8,099 nt of DNA from Verrucomicrobiota bacterium (lineage in GTDB: Bacteria; Verrucomicrobiota; Verrucomicrobiia; Opitutales; UBA2995). Of the stretch, positions 7,839 through 8,099 are shown one piece after another. The position numbers and the translations under genes were made by a program. The notes under the pieces were generated by a model. That model did not search any database. It saw nothing but the letters and a program-made list of their open reading frames with translations, and was not told where the DNA came from. The first letter of the stretch is position 1. The number at the start of each line of letters is the position of its first letter. Where the stretch lies: contig JAPUIL010000605.1 in assembly GCA_027297085.1 (NCBI GenBank), forward strand, positions 1 through 8,099, in the 5' to 3' direction.

Positions 7839-7924
7839 TGGGGAATGTGACCTTTACCGACTTTTTTGTGGTGAAATGTGTAGAATTGAAAATTATATCA
7901 GATAACCGCCGTTATCTAACATAG
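7838..7924 (+). CDS. 28-codon frame overlapping the upstream stop; possible stub of a third gene
   Basis: The ATG at 7838 shares its A with the TAA that ends the preceding gene (TAATG), and GAGG at 7827-7830 is suitably spaced as a ribosome site. This arrangement is typical of translational coupling inside an operon. The product starts MGNVTFTDFF and runs only 28 residues to a TAG. Its second half is Lys/Ile-rich and falls in AT-rich DNA. It may be the surviving start of a gene cut off by a deletion or insertion, a tiny coupled gene, or chance. I do not recognise the peptide. Confidence 0.25.
   Translation: MGNVTFTDFFVVKCVELKIISDNRRYLT
7900..7917. repeat. Small perfect hairpin near the end of the operon
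   Basis: AGATAAC (7900-7906) and GTTATCT (7911-7917) are perfect reverse complements around a CGCC loop. The stem is AT-rich and no T-run follows on either strand, so it is a weak candidate for an intrinsic terminator. It lies inside the 28-codon frame. Confidence 0.4.
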
Positions 7925-7930
7925 TCAACC

Positions 7931-7951
7931 ATTTTACTAATGCAGTAAAAT
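7931..7951. repeat. Perfect 8-base inverted repeat beside the tandem repeats
   Basis: ATTTTACT (7931-7938) and AGTAAAAT (7944-7951) are perfect reverse complements with a 5-base spacer, AATGC. The right arm runs into the first tandem repeat unit. It could be an operator-like dyad for a dimeric protein or a weak hairpin. No T-run follows it on the + strand. Confidence 0.5.
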
Positions 7952-7980
7952 CGCACCCAAATCGCACCCAAATCGCACCC
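7948..7980. repeat. Three exact 11-base tandem repeats (AAATCGCACCC)
   Basis: The unit AAATCGCACCC occurs three times without interruption at 7948-7958, 7959-7969 and 7970-7980, all identical, followed by a further A. The period is close to one helical turn, so a protein bound to each unit would sit on the same face of the DNA. The block lies outside any convincing gene and is more C-rich than its AT-rich surroundings. It could be an iteron-like or operator-like array, or a slippage product. Confidence 0.85.
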
Positions 7981-8099
7981 ACTTTTCATTCGGGGTTACA
8001 TAAAGTAAATAAAATCAATACTTCTAATTCGAATACCTTTGGCCTCTTAACCCAACTTCGACAGTTGATTTGAAGCTAAAAAAAGTTTGAGGCGGAGGA

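Larger units (their letters stand above)
7925..8099. other. AT-rich non-coding tail with no convincing gene
   Basis: Apart from the dyad and tandem repeats listed separately, I see no open frame of useful length on either strand here and no tRNA-like fold. The window ends in GGAGGA (8094-8099), preceded by an A-rich stretch. This could be the ribosome site of a gene starting just beyond the edge, but without the following start codon that stays a guess. No convincing -35/-10 pair was found. Confidence 0.5.

Noticed and set aside
7900..7917. Rho-independent terminator for the operon
   Set aside because: The stem is only 7 base pairs and AT-rich, with no T-run after it on either strand.
7914..8003. 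Integron attC-like site, with ATCTAAC (7914-7920) matching RYYYAAC and GTTACAT nearby
   Set aside because: The second box does not fit GTTRRRY, the interior does not pair as an attC should, and no integrase or cassette structure is visible.

Overview
This window is bacterial-type DNA of roughly balanced base composition, judged by eye. It is dominated by one very long gene and one medium gene on the + strand, and both begin at ATG behind a good Shine-Dalgarno sequence. No rRNA, tRNA, CRISPR array, transposase, integrase or phage structural gene is visible. Nothing fixes the host. The intergenic palindrome built from CACGGATT-like units is of a style I associate with uncultured environmental bacteria, but that is an impression only.

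Layout. Positions 2-235 hold the C-terminal end of a gene that starts before the window. After a 52-base gap comes a 1845-residue protein (288-5825), with a lysine-rich coiled-coil N-terminus, a long mixed body, a second helical insertion in the middle (about residues 1028-1205) and a well-ordered C-terminal region. A 197-base gap (5826-6022) and the following leader hold a long imperfect inverted repeat (5850-6006). Next is a 590-residue protein (6066-7838). Its stop codon overlaps the ATG of a 28-codon frame that may be a stub of a third gene. The last 175 bases are AT-rich, with a small hairpin, three exact 11-base tandem repeats and no convincing gene.

Function. From memory, the two large proteins look like members of two uncharacterised bacterial families that tend to occur together. 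Strings such as QGTPTNNT, GRQPYGLLPV, LGGYGWVE, GYRFERGLH and DEWVEVVP in the first, and LLARQWQFGEF and YGNDWF in the second, look like strongly conserved blocks. I know of no established function. Neither protein shows a signal peptide, membrane segment, nucleotide-binding loop or recognisable catalytic motif, so both look soluble and cytoplasmic or exported by a non-classical route. Same strand, order and tight spacing suggest they act together, possibly as a complex.

The most notable points are: a helical-hairpin module present twice in the giant protein, with the internal copy bracketed by a 39-residue direct repeat; a palindromic element with helically phased octamers between the two partner genes; and an operon end that looks eroded.
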